Below, one piece after another: positions 34,756 to 43,747 of a stretch of DNA of 64,000 bases (its first letter is position 1; every line of letters begins with the position of its first letter). The stretch covers positions 1-64,000 of the forward strand of contig JACKMZ010000004.1 of the NCBI GenBank assembly GCA_024235135.1, read 5' to 3'. The notes under the pieces were generated by a model. It did not search any database and was not told the origin of the DNA. It saw only the letters and a program-made list of their open reading frames with translations. Made by a program: the position numbers and the translations under genes. This DNA comes from Gammaproteobacteria bacterium. Lineage in GTDB: Bacteria > Pseudomonadota > Gammaproteobacteria > Competibacterales > Competibacteraceae.

Positions 34756-35328
34756 TCAGTAAACGATTTCGACACGCCGGTTGAGGGCATAGGCGGACTC
34801 ATCGTGCCCATCCACGGCCGGACGTTCTTCCCCATAACTGAGGGTACGTATCTGTTGCGGGGAAACACCGTAGGCGATCATCAATTGGCGCACGGCGTTG
34901 GCGCGGCGCTCACCCAACGCAATATTGTACTCGCGAGTGCCCCGTTCATCGGCATGACCTTCCAGCACCGTTGCCGCCGCAGGATTTTTGATCAGATAAC
35001 GCGCCTGAACTTCCACAATCGGGCGGGAATCGGAACGGATGTCGGCGCTATCGAAATCAAAATATACCACGCGATCCGAGTTGGCCACCGCGCCGTCCAA
35101 AGGACGGCCACCGGGCGCATTACCCTGTTGTTCATAGGGATAGGAACTGGCCCCGGTTCCTTGACCATATCCCGAGCCGGGATAATAGCCTGCATCAGGC
35201 CCAGGCAGGGGTTGCCCCGCCGGCAGATCGGTCCCCGCCTCACCTTCGGGTGATTTATAGGCAGTAGAGCAACTCGCCAACAGTCCCATCAAGAGCACAA
35301 TCACAAATACCTTGAGCATCATTTTCAT
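34756..35328 (-). CDS. pal: Peptidoglycan-associated outer-membrane lipoprotein Pal
   Basis: A 190-residue lipoprotein. The lipobox LLASC gives an acylated Cys at residue 20. A Pro/Gly-rich linker precedes the OmpA-like domain, with the peptidoglycan-binding TVLEGHADERGTREYNIALGERRANAV (NIALG-x2-RA core) and the C-terminal SYGEERPAVDGHDESAYALNRRVEI. It anchors the outer membrane to peptidoglycan and interacts with TolB. A GAAAAAGC sequence precedes the ATG. The gap from tolB is 69 bases, the largest within the distal part of the operon. Confidence 0.97.
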   Translation of the reverse strand: MKMMLKVFVIVLLMGLLASCSTAYKSPEGEAGTDLPAGQPLPGPDAGYYPGSGYGQGTGASSYPYEQQGNAPGGRPLDGAVANSDRVVYFDFDSADIRSDSRPIVEVQARYLIKNPAAATVLEGHADERGTREYNIALGERRANAVRQLMIAYGVSPQQIRTLSYGEERPAVDGHDESAYALNRRVEIVY

Positions 35329-35397
35329 CGCTTTTTCCTGTCCTACTCACCCATCAACGAATTCAGCGTAATCATACACACCCTACCGCCCACTCAC

Positions 35398-36696
35398 TCA
35401 ACGGCCCAATGGTGACCAGGCCGGTTCACGCACATCGCTACTTCGCAACTGCAAGCGTTGCCGAACCCGGCCATCGACCGAGACGGCCGCCAGCACCCCA
35501 CGTCCCCGGCCTTCCGAAGTGGCATAGATCACCATACGGCCATTCGGGGCGAAACTGGGAGACTCATCCAGTCCCCCCTCACTCAGCAGGCGTACCTGAC
35601 CATTCTGCAGATCCTGCACGGCGATATAGAATACCCCGCCGCGACGCTGCACCATCGCCATATAGCGTCCATCGGAAGATACCGAGGGACGGGCATTGTA
35701 ATCACCCTCGAAAGTCAGGCGACGGGGTTGCCCTCCTGCTGCGCTGACCTCATAAATTTGAGGGCTGCCGCCTCGATCCGAGGTGAATAGGATGTTGTTG
35801 CCATCCGGCGTCCAGGCCGGCTCGGTATCAATGGCACTGTTGTTAGTCACACGCAATAAGCCACCGCCCGTCAGATTGTAAACATAAATTTCGGGGTTGC
35901 CGTCCCTGGACAGGGCAAACGCCAATCTCTGGCCATTCGGCGACCAGGCCGGCGCGCCGTTGATGCCTGGGAAGGACGCCACGACGCTGCGCGCGCCGCT
36001 GTAGATATCCTGCACTACGATCTGCATGTGGCGGCCTTCGAAAGAAACGTAGGCCAAACGGTTGCCATCCGGCGACCAGGCCGGCGACATCAAGGGCTCG
36101 CGGGAACGCAACACGACTTGGGGGTTGTAGCCATCGGAATCAGCGACCATCAGCGCGTAGTCGGTGCCGCCGGGCCCTCGGTTGGCGGTGACATAAGCGA
36201 TACGGCTATCGAAAGCACCGGGTTCTCCGGTCAGCGTCTGATAAATCAGATCGCTGATGACGTGAGCCAGGCGCCGCAATTGCTGCGGATGGACATTGTA
36301 GCTGCGTTCCAGCAACGGCTTGCCGTCAAAGATATTGGCCAACTGAAACTGCACGGTGTCATCCCCCCCCGGACCTGGACGTATCTGTCCAACTACCAAG
36401 TGGTCGACCTGTACGGACCGCCAGTCCGAGAAATTAACCTGGCTGAGTTCGCTGGGCCTTTGGGGATAGCTTTGCGGTGAGGGGACTTCGAAACGCCCAC
36501 TGCGTTTCAGATCCCCGGCAATGATTCCGGCCATATCCTCGGTTACCGGCATTTGAGTCCCAAACGGCACGACCGCTATCGGCGAGGCGCTATCCGCCAC
36601 GCCCCGGGTGATTTCGATGGTGAGTTCTTCGCCCTGAACCCCCCCCACGCTGAATAGCAGGCTCAGGAATAACACGATGGGCAGGATCGGATTCAA
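35398..36696 (-). CDS. tolB: Periplasmic translocation protein TolB
   Basis: A 432-residue secreted protein: signal peptide ILPIVLFLSLLFSVGGVQG, then the TolB N-terminal domain and a six-bladed beta propeller of WD40-like PD40 repeats (for example LMSPAWSPDGNRLAYVSFEG, NGAPAWSPNGQRLAFAL, DTEPAWTPDGNNILFTSDRGG). It binds Pal and TolA in the envelope-constriction machine. The ATG overlaps the tolA stop by four bases. Confidence 0.97.
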   Translation of the reverse strand: MNPILPIVLFLSLLFSVGGVQGEELTIEITRGVADSASPIAVVPFGTQMPVTEDMAGIIAGDLKRSGRFEVPSPQSYPQRPSELSQVNFSDWRSVQVDHLVVGQIRPGPGGDDTVQFQLANIFDGKPLLERSYNVHPQQLRRLAHVISDLIYQTLTGEPGAFDSRIAYVTANRGPGGTDYALMVADSDGYNPQVVLRSREPLMSPAWSPDGNRLAYVSFEGRHMQIVVQDIYSGARSVVASFPGINGAPAWSPNGQRLAFALSRDGNPEIYVYNLTGGGLLRVTNNSAIDTEPAWTPDGNNILFTSDRGGSPQIYEVSAAGGQPRRLTFEGDYNARPSVSSDGRYMAMVQRRGGVFYIAVQDLQNGQVRLLSEGGLDESPSFAPNGRMVIYATSEGRGRGVLAAVSVDGRVRQRLQLRSSDVREPAWSPLGR

Positions 36697-37961
36697 AGCG
36701 TAGCCTCCGGTTTGAATTTGAATTTGAACTCGAAATTATAAGTACTTAGCAACTCCAAGACGCCTGGGTCGCTGGGAATCGGCAGCGGCGAAGCCCTTTG
36801 CACGGCTGCGATGGCCGAACGATCGAAATCCGGATTGCCGCTGCTACTGGCAAGACTGACATTCAGCACCTTGCCACTGGGCGATAGCTTGATTTTCAAT
36901 ACGCAGGACAATCCCCGCCAGTTGCTCTGAGGCAGGCGCCAACTGCGTTCGACATGGCGCGCGATCACGCTACTGTGCTGTTGCCACTTGCTTTCGGCCG
37001 CTCGTTGACGAAGCGAATCCGCCAACTGTTGCCGAGCATCTTCCTCGGCTTTCTTGCGCGCTTCCTCGTCGGCTTCAGCTTTTCGTTTAGCGGCGGCTTC
37101 GGCTTCAGCCTTTTGTTTGGCTGCGGCTTCGGCTGCGGCTTCAGCCTTTTGTTTGGCTGCAGCGGCGGCTGCGGCTTCAGCCTTTTGTTTGGCTGCGGCT
37201 TCGGCTTTTCGTTTGGCTGCGGCGGCGGCTGCGGCTTCAGCCTTTTGTTTGGCTGCGGCTTCGGCCTTTCGTTTAGCTACGGCGGCGGCTTCAGCTTCGG
37301 CTTTTCGTTTGGCGGCGGCTTCGGCCTTTCGTTTAGCTACGGCGGCGGCTTCAGCTTCGGCCTTTTGTTTGGCGGCGGCTTCGACCTTTCGTTTAGCTAC
37401 GGCGGCGGCTTCAGCTTCGGCCTTGCGCTTGGCCGCTGCTTCCTCTTTCCGTTTGGCTTCAGCCTCCGCCTTGCGTTTGGCGTCCTGACGCTCTCGTTCA
37501 GCGGCTTCCTCACGTTGCTTCTGCTGTTCAGCTTCTTCACGTTGTTGGCGCAGCGATTCCAAACGCTTGGCCTCCGCTTCGGCCTTTTCCTGTTCATGAC
37601 GCCTCTGTTCCTCGGCCTGCTGGCGTTGCAACTCACGTGCACGATCTTCCTCGCGTTGGCGTTTTTCTTCCGCCTCGCGAGCCGCCCGCACCAGTTGCGC
37701 TTTACGCTCTTCTTCTTCCCTTATCCGGCGGCGTTCGGCTTCTTCCAAGCGCGCTATTTCCGCATCGAGTTCGGCCTTATCCACGGCAACGACCGGGATT
37801 GATTCCAGTTCGGGGGAAATCTGGGGAGGCTCGGGCAACGTCGAGCGCCTCATGTTAAAGGCGAAAACCAGCACGACCGCCACGCCCACATGGACTAATA
37901 TCGCCAGAACAATGGCCAGGGAGTTTTGCGATGTATTTTGCCCGGATGGCGGTCGTTTCAT
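36693..37961 (-). CDS. tolA: Inner-membrane energy-transducing protein TolA
   Basis: A 422-residue protein: one N-terminal membrane helix (LAIVLAILVHVGVAVVLVFAF), a very long Ala/Lys/Glu-rich helical domain II (about residues 45-320), and a C-terminal TolA domain III with VERSWRLPQSNWRGLSCVLKIKLSPSG. The periodic part of domain II, around residues 170-275, is encoded by a 60-base tandem repeat (37141-37440). It couples the TolQR proton motor to Pal-TolB. Overlaps tolR and tolB by four bases each. Confidence 0.95.
   Translation of the reverse strand: MKRPPSGQNTSQNSLAIVLAILVHVGVAVVLVFAFNMRRSTLPEPPQISPELESIPVVAVDKAELDAEIARLEEAERRRIREEEERKAQLVRAAREAEEKRQREEDRARELQRQQAEEQRRHEQEKAEAEAKRLESLRQQREEAEQQKQREEAAERERQDAKRKAEAEAKRKEEAAAKRKAEAEAAAVAKRKVEAAAKQKAEAEAAAVAKRKAEAAAKRKAEAEAAAVAKRKAEAAAKQKAEAAAAAAAKRKAEAAAKQKAEAAAAAAAKQKAEAAAEAAAKQKAEAEAAAKRKAEADEEARKKAEEDARQQLADSLRQRAAESKWQQHSSVIARHVERSWRLPQSNWRGLSCVLKIKLSPSGKVLNVSLASSSGNPDFDRSAIAAVQRASPLPIPSDPGVLELLSTYNFEFKFKFKPEATL
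37141..37440. repeat. Five 60-base tandem repeats inside tolA
   Basis: Consecutive 60-base blocks starting at 37141, 37201, 37261, 37321 and 37381 align base for base with few changes; the last three are the most alike, sharing a run of nearly 50 bases. Each block encodes 20 residues of the AAAKRKAEAEAAAVAKRK type. The period is an exact multiple of three, so copy changes keep frame. Confidence 0.9.
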
Positions 37962-38386
37962 GGTTCTTCAGGTGATTCGGTCACCAAACCCACCTTGGCC
38001 GCTCCACCCCGCTGCAACAAGATCATGGCGCCCATGACGGCACCGTAATCGACGTCTTTATCGGCTCTTACCAATACGGGAAGTTGCGGATCATTTTTCA
38101 ATGCCGCCCGTGTTCCAGCCACTATGGCTTCGGCATCGAGAGACTGCCGGGGGTCTTTAGACAAATTCAAATAATAGGAGCCGTGCACGTCCACTGTCAG
38201 TATCAGCGGCTGCCGTTCCTCGGTTGGCATCATCTCACTGGCGGCCTGCGGAAGATCCACATCGACACCCTGATTCAACAGGGGAACCGTGATCATGAAG
38301 ATCACCAGCAAACCCAACATCACATCGATGTAGGGAACCATGTTCATTTCCGACATAAAACGTTTGTGCGCCCTGCGTCTGGCCAT
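37958..38386 (-). CDS. tolR: Tol proton-motor subunit TolR
   Basis: A 142-residue ExbD/TolR protein with one N-terminal membrane helix, MVPYIDVMLGLLVIFMITVP, whose aspartate after YI is the proton-carrying residue, and a periplasmic domain. With TolQ it uses the proton gradient to move TolA. The stop overlaps tolA by four bases; tolQ ends 67 bases upstream. Confidence 0.96.
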   Translation of the reverse strand: MARRRAHKRFMSEMNMVPYIDVMLGLLVIFMITVPLLNQGVDVDLPQAASEMMPTEERQPLILTVDVHGSYYLNLSKDPRQSLDAEAIVAGTRAALKNDPQLPVLVRADKDVDYGAVMGAMILLQRGGAAKVGLVTESPEEP

Positions 38387-38453
38387 CGGTTTGCCCCTAC
38401 AATCTCAACATGGACAGGCTTAATGGTGGATGAACGGTTTGGGAAATTCGGTC

Positions 38454-39152
38454 CTATCCATCGCGGTCCTTGCGCTGACTGAGTGATTGCCGCTGGAGAA
38501 TGTTGGCGAATTCCTCGGTGAAGGTATCGTAACGGTTCTCCAACCGGTCCACATGGTAGGCATAGCGATTGTAGGCCATGACCGCTGGAATAGCGGCGAA
38601 CAGCCCCATGGCGGTCGTTATCATCGCCTCGGCAATGCCCGGCGCCACCAAATTGATCGTGGCCTGCTGCGCGTTGCCCAGAGCGGTCAACGCATTCATG
38701 ATGCCCCATACGGTACCGAACAGACCGATGTAGGGGCTGACCGAGCCAGTGGTAGCCAATATCGGCAGATGGGTTTCCAGATCGTCAACCTCCCGACCGA
38801 GTGCCGCGCGCATGGCGCGCTGAGTGCCGCCGACCACCGATTCCGAATCGACATGGGCTTGCGCGCGCAGACGTAAGAATTCCCGGAAGCCTCCCACGAA
38901 TATCGCTTCCATGCCGTAGATTTCCTCCTTACCCCGCTCGATACGGTTGTATAACGAGGTAAGGTCGACGCCGGACCAAAACGTATCCTCGAATTCGTCG
39001 GCGGCTGAGCGAGCTTTGGACAGGACCATGAATTTCGTGAAGATAACCCACCACGAAGTGGTCGAGATGAGTATCAGCATCGCCATGACGAATTGCACAA
39101 TGAGACTGGCCTGAGAAATCAGATGCCAGAAAGACCATTCAGTTGTCACCAA
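38454..39152 (-). CDS. tolQ: Tol proton-motor subunit TolQ
   Basis: A 232-residue MotA/TolQ/ExbB protein with three membrane helices: LISQASLIVQFVMAMLILIS at the N-terminus and two near the C-terminus. The conserved block HLPILATTGSVSPYIGLFGTVWGIMNAL is the TolQ signature around the second helix. The ATG lies within the end of ybgC (14-base overlap). Confidence 0.96.
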   Translation of the reverse strand: MVTTEWSFWHLISQASLIVQFVMAMLILISTTSWWVIFTKFMVLSKARSAADEFEDTFWSGVDLTSLYNRIERGKEEIYGMEAIFVGGFREFLRLRAQAHVDSESVVGGTQRAMRAALGREVDDLETHLPILATTGSVSPYIGLFGTVWGIMNALTALGNAQQATINLVAPGIAEAMITTAMGLFAAIPAVMAYNRYAYHVDRLENRYDTFTEEFANILQRQSLSQRKDRDG

Positions 39153-39555
39153 ATATCTCCGCTAGAATCGCCTGGGGCACCGGTCTGGGTTTGAACGAAT
39201 CCGTGGCGACGCAGGCCACCAGGCTGTTTCCGGTGCATAGCAGTTGTTGTTCCGGTCCCTCCGAACGCACGATGGTCTGCGCAAAGCGCAGGCTGGCGCG
39301 GCGGGCCTCCGCAATGGATGTGTGAACGTGCAGGAGGTCATTGAATCGGGCCGGCCGATGATAATCGACGGCCAGCTTACGGACAACGAACATCACTTGT
39401 GAATCCCGACTCAGTACGTCGAGTTCGAAACCCAGGCTACGCAGCCACTCAGTGCGCGCCCGCTCCAGAAACTTCAGATAATTCGCGTAATAGACGACGC
39501 CACCGCTATCGGTGTCCTCGTAATATATCCTGGCAGGCCAAATAAATCGGTTCAC
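39139..39555 (-). CDS. ybgC: Acyl-CoA thioesterase YbgC
   Basis: A 138-residue hot-dog-fold thioesterase always found at the head of the tol operon. The active-site aspartate is in RIYYEDTDSGGVVYYANYLKFLERARTEWL, a block highly typical of YbgC. It hydrolyses short or phospholipid-related acyl-CoA esters. First gene of the operon ybgC-tolQ-tolR-tolA-tolB-pal-cpoB; candidate promoter at 39672-39701. Confidence 0.95.
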   Translation of the reverse strand: MNRFIWPARIYYEDTDSGGVVYYANYLKFLERARTEWLRSLGFELDVLSRDSQVMFVVRKLAVDYHRPARFNDLLHVHTSIAEARRASLRFAQTIVRSEGPEQQLLCTGNSLVACVATDSFKPRPVPQAILAEIFGDN

Positions 39556-39940
39556 CTTGCATCCACTCGATCAAGTGCGCGCCCTGTTCATCGGGGACCG
39601 CGCCAAAATTAACTATTTTAGCAATACGGCTGTTACGCAAATAAGCTCCCTGGACTGCATTTTTTACAATAATATTAAACAGTTACATTGTTTTGCGACA
39701 AAAAATCCAAAATGAGTCAGCGGGTTGTTCACAACCTGGAAAAACCGTCTCCAGATAGAGACAATGCCCAGACAATGCCTCCACTCCAGCGCATTGACAA
39801 TGCTCTTGGGAAAACATAACCGCTTGATATTAATACTTGTCGAAGCCGCTGGTATCGGCCTTGCTGCGTTTTACCTCCAAAAGGCATGTGTCAATTCCAC
39901 TCGGTAAATATCTGTAACAGCCTGATGGGAGGAGTCGCCG
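39556..39940. other. AT-rich intergenic region between ybgC and the EF-hand gene
   Basis: About 385 bases, clearly more AT-rich than its surroundings, between divergent genes. It contains the candidate tol promoter. A TTGACA at 39794 with weak -10 options (CATAAC at 39815) might serve the EF-hand gene. A 60-codon plus-strand frame at 39725-39907 with a hydrophobic stretch is present but has no ribosome binding site and is not called. Confidence 0.45.
39672..39701 (-). promoter_or_regulatory. Candidate promoter of the ybgC-tol-pal operon
   Basis: On the minus strand TTGTCG (39696-39701) and TAATAT (39672-39677) with an 18-base spacer; predicted start near 39665, about 110 bases before ybgC. 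Confidence 0.4.
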
Positions 39941-40147
39941 ATGAAGAGGATTTTGCCGATTTTTGCTTTAACTTTGATTTCTGGAACGGCGTTGGCTCTC
40001 GGCTTCGAAAGTATTGATACTGACCAAAACGGGGTCATCAGTCCTGAAGAAGCCGCCAATGTCGAGGGCCTGGATTTGACGACCGCCGATATCAATGGTG
40101 ATGGTGTATTGAGTATCGATGAGTATCAACAGGCCACGGAAAAGTAG
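39941..40147 (+). CDS. Small exported EF-hand calcium-binding protein
   Basis: A 68-residue protein with a cleavable-looking signal peptide (residues 1-20, ending TALAL) and two EF-hand loops. Loop 1 is D26-x-D28-x-N30-G-x-I-x-x-x-E37 and loop 2 is D50-x-N52-x-D54-G-x-L-x-x-x-E61, both with canonical ligands, so it should bind two Ca2+ in the periplasm or outside. A strong GGGAGGAG lies six bases before the ATG. It stands alone, convergent with the glrR-like gene. No function is known to me for such tiny EF-hand proteins; calcium sensing or buffering is a guess. Confidence 0.8.
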   Translation: MKRILPIFALTLISGTALALGFESIDTDQNGVISPEEAANVEGLDLTTADINGDGVLSIDEYQQATEK

Positions 40148-40198
40148 GCCACTCGAATTTTTCGCGATTATTTTAGAGTGAGCAATCCCTGTCATTAC

Positions 40199-41551
40199 TC
40201 AATCCGAGCCTTTGAATTGGCTCGGGTTGAGTTGATGCCTATTCAACAGCTTGTAAAATTCCGTGCGGTTGCGTTGGGCCAGACGCGCGGCGCGCGAAAC
40301 ATTCCCTCCCGCCAGACGTAATACCTGCACCAGATAATCCCGCTCGAATTGTTGCCGGGCTTCCGCCAAGGCCGGTAAATCCCCCGTTTTATCGCGCAAC
40401 GCTTTCTTTACCAGATTCAAGGGGATGAGCGCCGTCGTCGACAGCGCCACGCAATATTCCACGACATTGCTCAACTGCCTCACGTTACCCGGCCACGGGG
40501 CACTGATCAGACATTCCAAGGCTTCCGGTGCGAAGCCGGTGAAGGAGCGTTGCTCGCGTTCGCCCAATAAGGTCAGGAAATGATTGGCGAGTAAGGGGAT
40601 ATCCTCACGCCTATCGCGCAAGGGCGGTAGGGTCAATGCCACCACGCTCAGCCGGTAAAACAGATCCTCGCGAAAATCGCCCTGTTCCATCATGGCTTCG
40701 AGATCACGATGGGTCGCCGCGATGATGCGCACATCCACACTGATACTTTGGGTCGACCCCAGCGGCCGGATCTGCCGTTCCTGCACGGCCCGCAATAACT
40801 TGGCCTGCAGGGCCAGCGGCATATCCCCGATTTCGTCGAGAAACAATGTGCCACCGACAGCCGCCTGAAATAATCCTGGATAAGCGTTTGCCGCGCCGGT
40901 GAAAGCCCCCTTGCTGTAACCGAACAGTTCGGATTCCAGCAGATCGGCGGGAATGGCGCTGCAATTGAGCGCCAAAAACGGTTGATCATTGCGTGAGCTA
41001 GCACGATGGACAGCTTTTGCCAGCAGTTCCTTGCCCGTACCGCTTTCGCCATGAATCAATACGTTTGCCCCACTCTGCGCCACCCGCCAGGCTTCGGACA
41101 AGGTAATCGCCATGCGGGTACTGCGCGTCACGATGTCTCTGCGCCATTCGTCATCGGTCTGAGCTACTGTCTTGAAACCACTCAAAGCCAACGCCTGTCG
41201 GGTCTGCTCCAAGAGTTCCTTGCTATCGAAGGGCTTGCTCAAGAATCCGAATACACCGGCCTGAGTGGCCTTGACCGCTTCGGGAATCGTTCCATGCGCA
41301 GTCAGGATCATGACCGGAATATGCGGAAACTGCTGCTGTACCGCCTGAAACAGGGCCAGTCCATCCATACCGGCCATGCGCAAGTCGGTGATGATCAAGC
41401 GAGGTTGGGTGGTTGCCAGGAAAGCCAATGCGGCCTCGGCGCTTTCGGCGGTCTTCACTTCAAAATTGCTGGCGGTCAGACGCAAGGACAGCAACCGTAG
41501 GAGATCGGGGTCATCGTCAACCAGTAGGATATCGGCTCTGGGGGAACTCAT
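40199..41551 (-). CDS. glrR: Sigma-54-dependent response regulator GlrR (QseF)
   Basis: A 450-residue regulator: receiver domain with phospho-acceptor D56 (IITDLRM) and acidic D12-D14; AAA+ domain with Walker A GESGTGKE and the sigma-54 contact motif GAFTGA (in YSKGAFTGAANAYPGLF); C-terminal helix-turn-helix GNVSRAARLAQRNRTEFYKLL, which matches GlrR/QseF closely. In enterobacteria it activates glmY from sigma-54. It is the last of three genes overlapping by four bases each, downstream of ruvB. Confidence 0.93.
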   Translation of the reverse strand: MSSPRADILLVDDDPDLLRLLSLRLTASNFEVKTAESAEAALAFLATTQPRLIITDLRMAGMDGLALFQAVQQQFPHIPVMILTAHGTIPEAVKATQAGVFGFLSKPFDSKELLEQTRQALALSGFKTVAQTDDEWRRDIVTRSTRMAITLSEAWRVAQSGANVLIHGESGTGKELLAKAVHRASSRNDQPFLALNCSAIPADLLESELFGYSKGAFTGAANAYPGLFQAAVGGTLFLDEIGDMPLALQAKLLRAVQERQIRPLGSTQSISVDVRIIAATHRDLEAMMEQGDFREDLFYRLSVVALTLPPLRDRREDIPLLANHFLTLLGEREQRSFTGFAPEALECLISAPWPGNVRQLSNVVEYCVALSTTALIPLNLVKKALRDKTGDLPALAEARQQFERDYLVQVLRLAGGNVSRAARLAQRNRTEFYKLLNRHQLNPSQFKGSD

Positions 41552-42291
41552 GGGGCTTGTTTCAGTTCTTCCTGATTCAATCTTTGCTCAATCGACGTGA
41601 GGCTCTGCAATTTGGCCTCCAGATTGGCTATGCGCGCCGTCAGGATGCGTATCATGGCATCCTTGGAGTTGACCTCGGCTTGCCTGGCATCGAGTTCGAC
41701 CGTTGTGGAATCCGCTTCCGCCGCCCGAGACTCCGGCCCCACCTCCTTCGGCGCGGCCGATGTCGCTGTCGGTTCGCTGGTCTCCGTGCGCTTGGCCTGC
41801 AACGTTTTCAGCCGATTCTGCAACACATCGCTTTCGCGGCGTTTGCTGACCAGGCTCGCCTGCATTTCCAACGTGGCGGCATAAGTCTCTTCCAAGCGTT
41901 GCAGATGGGACAGTTCGTTTTCGATGTAGCCCACCAGCAGAGGATCATGCACTTTGACTAGGCAAGTCTCCCAAAGTTGTCTCGCCCGCCCCCAACTACC
42001 TGATCCGGGTTCTTTCATGCTCAGTTGCAAGGCCAAGTGCAAGGCTTCCGCCGGTTTTTGACAGGATTCCAGCTCCTCCTTGGAACCCGCGTATTGCCAG
42101 GCATCATCCGAGTTACCGCGCTTCTCCAGTATTTCGGAGAAATCGTACAAATCCCTTACCAGCAACACCGCCCGATGCGTATCCGCCGATACCACGCGTG
42201 AAGAAGCCATGTCGAAACCCAGTACGGCGCAACCGTTCAACAACCCGCTGAACAATCCAGCGCAAACACAGCTTATCCCGAATCTGTTCAC
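41548..42291 (-). CDS. qseG: QseG-like outer-membrane lipoprotein
   Basis: A 247-residue lipoprotein with lipobox LLNGC, acylation at C21. The middle is polar and helical, the C-terminal 90 residues predict coiled coil (SKDAMIRILTARIANLEAKLQSL). Its place between the kinase and regulator genes, with four-base overlaps on both sides, matches qseG (yfhG), which regulates QseE/GlrK from the periplasmic side. Sequence resemblance of this family is low between genera, so the name rests largely on context. Confidence 0.75.
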   Translation of the reverse strand: MNRFGISCVCAGLFSGLLNGCAVLGFDMASSRVVSADTHRAVLLVRDLYDFSEILEKRGNSDDAWQYAGSKEELESCQKPAEALHLALQLSMKEPGSGSWGRARQLWETCLVKVHDPLLVGYIENELSHLQRLEETYAATLEMQASLVSKRRESDVLQNRLKTLQAKRTETSEPTATSAAPKEVGPESRAAEADSTTVELDARQAEVNSKDAMIRILTARIANLEAKLQSLTSIEQRLNQEELKQAP

Positions 42292-43730
42292 TGGGCGACA
42301 CCGTTCAATGGCAGGACTAGACGAATGCAGCCACCGGAAGATTGAGAGCCAACGATTTCCAGGCTTCCACCATGAGCCAAGGCATATTCATTGGCTATCG
42401 CCAGCCCCAGTCCGGAACCCTTGATATGGCCGCCGGCCGCCCGCCGACCTTGATAAAACGCCTCGAACACACGGTCTTGATCCGCTCTATCGAAGCCGGG
42501 ACCGCTGTCCTGAACCGTCAGATGAGTCGCCTTGGCGGTTTGTTCGAGCCGTATGACGATATTTCCGCCTGGGGGAGAAAACTTGACGGCGTTAGACAAA
42601 AGGTTGTCGAACACGGTGGTCAGTTTCTGCTTGTCTCCGACCAGAGGAGCGGCCTTTAACTCGGTTCGCAACGAAACGTTCCGGGCTTTCCAGGCCAAAC
42701 GTTGAGTTTCGATGACTTGCCGCACCAACACCGCCAGATCCAGGATCTCCGGACGCAGGGTCAGTGTGCGCGACATGATTTGATTGAAATTGAGCAAATC
42801 CTCGATCAGCCGCTGCAGACGCACGCTATTGGTTTGTACGATTGTGGCTACTTCACGTTGTTCCCGGTTGAGTGGACCCAATATTTCCTCGCCCAGCAGT
42901 TCCGCGCCTTCACGCAAAGAGGTCAGCGGAGTTTTGAGCTCATGCGATATATGCCTCAAAAAGCGGTTTTTCTGATCCTCGGACTCGGCCAGACGACGCC
43001 GTAACCAATCCAGGCGAACGCCCAATTCTTCGAGATCGCGAGGCCCCCAGACCCGGATCGGGGTAGTGAAATCCTCGTTGCCCAAACGCTGGATGGCCGC
43101 TTCGATGCGGCCCAACGGTTTGACGATGAGCGTCAGGAACAAACCGGCCAGAGCCGCTACGGTGGGAACAGCCGCAGCCACCATCAGACTCAAGGTGCTG
43201 GTGGTTTCAACCGCCATGGTCTGCAGTTTCTCGACGGCCTTGTCCACCTGACTCAGGCTCAGCGTCAAAAAATCCCGCGCCAGTTCGCGCACCCCATCGA
43301 AACCACTCACGGCGTGGCTATGCCTTTCCGGCGCGACCGTGCCTACCCCATAAATCTGGAATAGATTTTCCTCACCGGCCGCCAAGCGATCCAAGAGGCC
43401 CTTCTGATCCGCTTCCAGGCTCAATTGATTCAGGCGCTCCACGGTCTTAGCCCAAGATGCATGGGTATCTCGATACACGTTCAACAATTTCTGATCCTGC
43501 AACACCAGGTATTGCCGGACGTTACGCTCCATGGCGGTAATCTGGTTGAGGAGCTGGCGACCGCCCTGGGTGCCTTCGACGGCCTCCACCACAGCGACCT
43601 GACTTTGCCGGGCCAGCCGATCCACGTAGAACACCGCCAGGGCCAGGGCTGTCGCCATGGGCAACAGAGCCAGGATAAACCCGGTCAATATCAAGGAAAG
43701 GATGGAGTGTGGACGCAACAAGGGCGTCAT
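42288..43730 (-). CDS. glrK: Sensor histidine kinase GlrK (QseE)
   Basis: A 480-residue membrane kinase. Two transmembrane segments (LILTGFILALLPMATALALAVFYV and LMVAAAVPTVAALAGLFLTLIV) enclose a periplasmic domain of about 140 residues, followed by HAMP, the phospho-accepting H in FLRHISHELKTPLTSLREG (about residue 262) and the HATPase motifs N (NAVKFSPPGG), G1 (DSGPGF) and G2 (GSGLGLAIA). Phosphorylates GlrR. Starts 17 bases after ruvB on the same strand. Confidence 0.9.
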   Translation of the reverse strand: MTPLLRPHSILSLILTGFILALLPMATALALAVFYVDRLARQSQVAVVEAVEGTQGGRQLLNQITAMERNVRQYLVLQDQKLLNVYRDTHASWAKTVERLNQLSLEADQKGLLDRLAAGEENLFQIYGVGTVAPERHSHAVSGFDGVRELARDFLTLSLSQVDKAVEKLQTMAVETTSTLSLMVAAAVPTVAALAGLFLTLIVKPLGRIEAAIQRLGNEDFTTPIRVWGPRDLEELGVRLDWLRRRLAESEDQKNRFLRHISHELKTPLTSLREGAELLGEEILGPLNREQREVATIVQTNSVRLQRLIEDLLNFNQIMSRTLTLRPEILDLAVLVRQVIETQRLAWKARNVSLRTELKAAPLVGDKQKLTTVFDNLLSNAVKFSPPGGNIVIRLEQTAKATHLTVQDSGPGFDRADQDRVFEAFYQGRRAAGGHIKGSGLGLAIANEYALAHGGSLEIVGSQSSGGCIRLVLPLNGVAQ

Positions 43731-43747
43731 GGCGATAAGGCACCGCG

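Noticed and set aside
37054..37488. Alanine-rich plus-strand frame and a possible CRISPR-like repeat array
   Set aside because: The repeat is the 60-base coding repeat of tolA on the other strand; units abut with no unique spacers.
39725..39907. Plus-strand 60-codon frame with a hydrophobic stretch
   Set aside because: No ribosome binding site and it sits in a likely promoter region; too weak to call.
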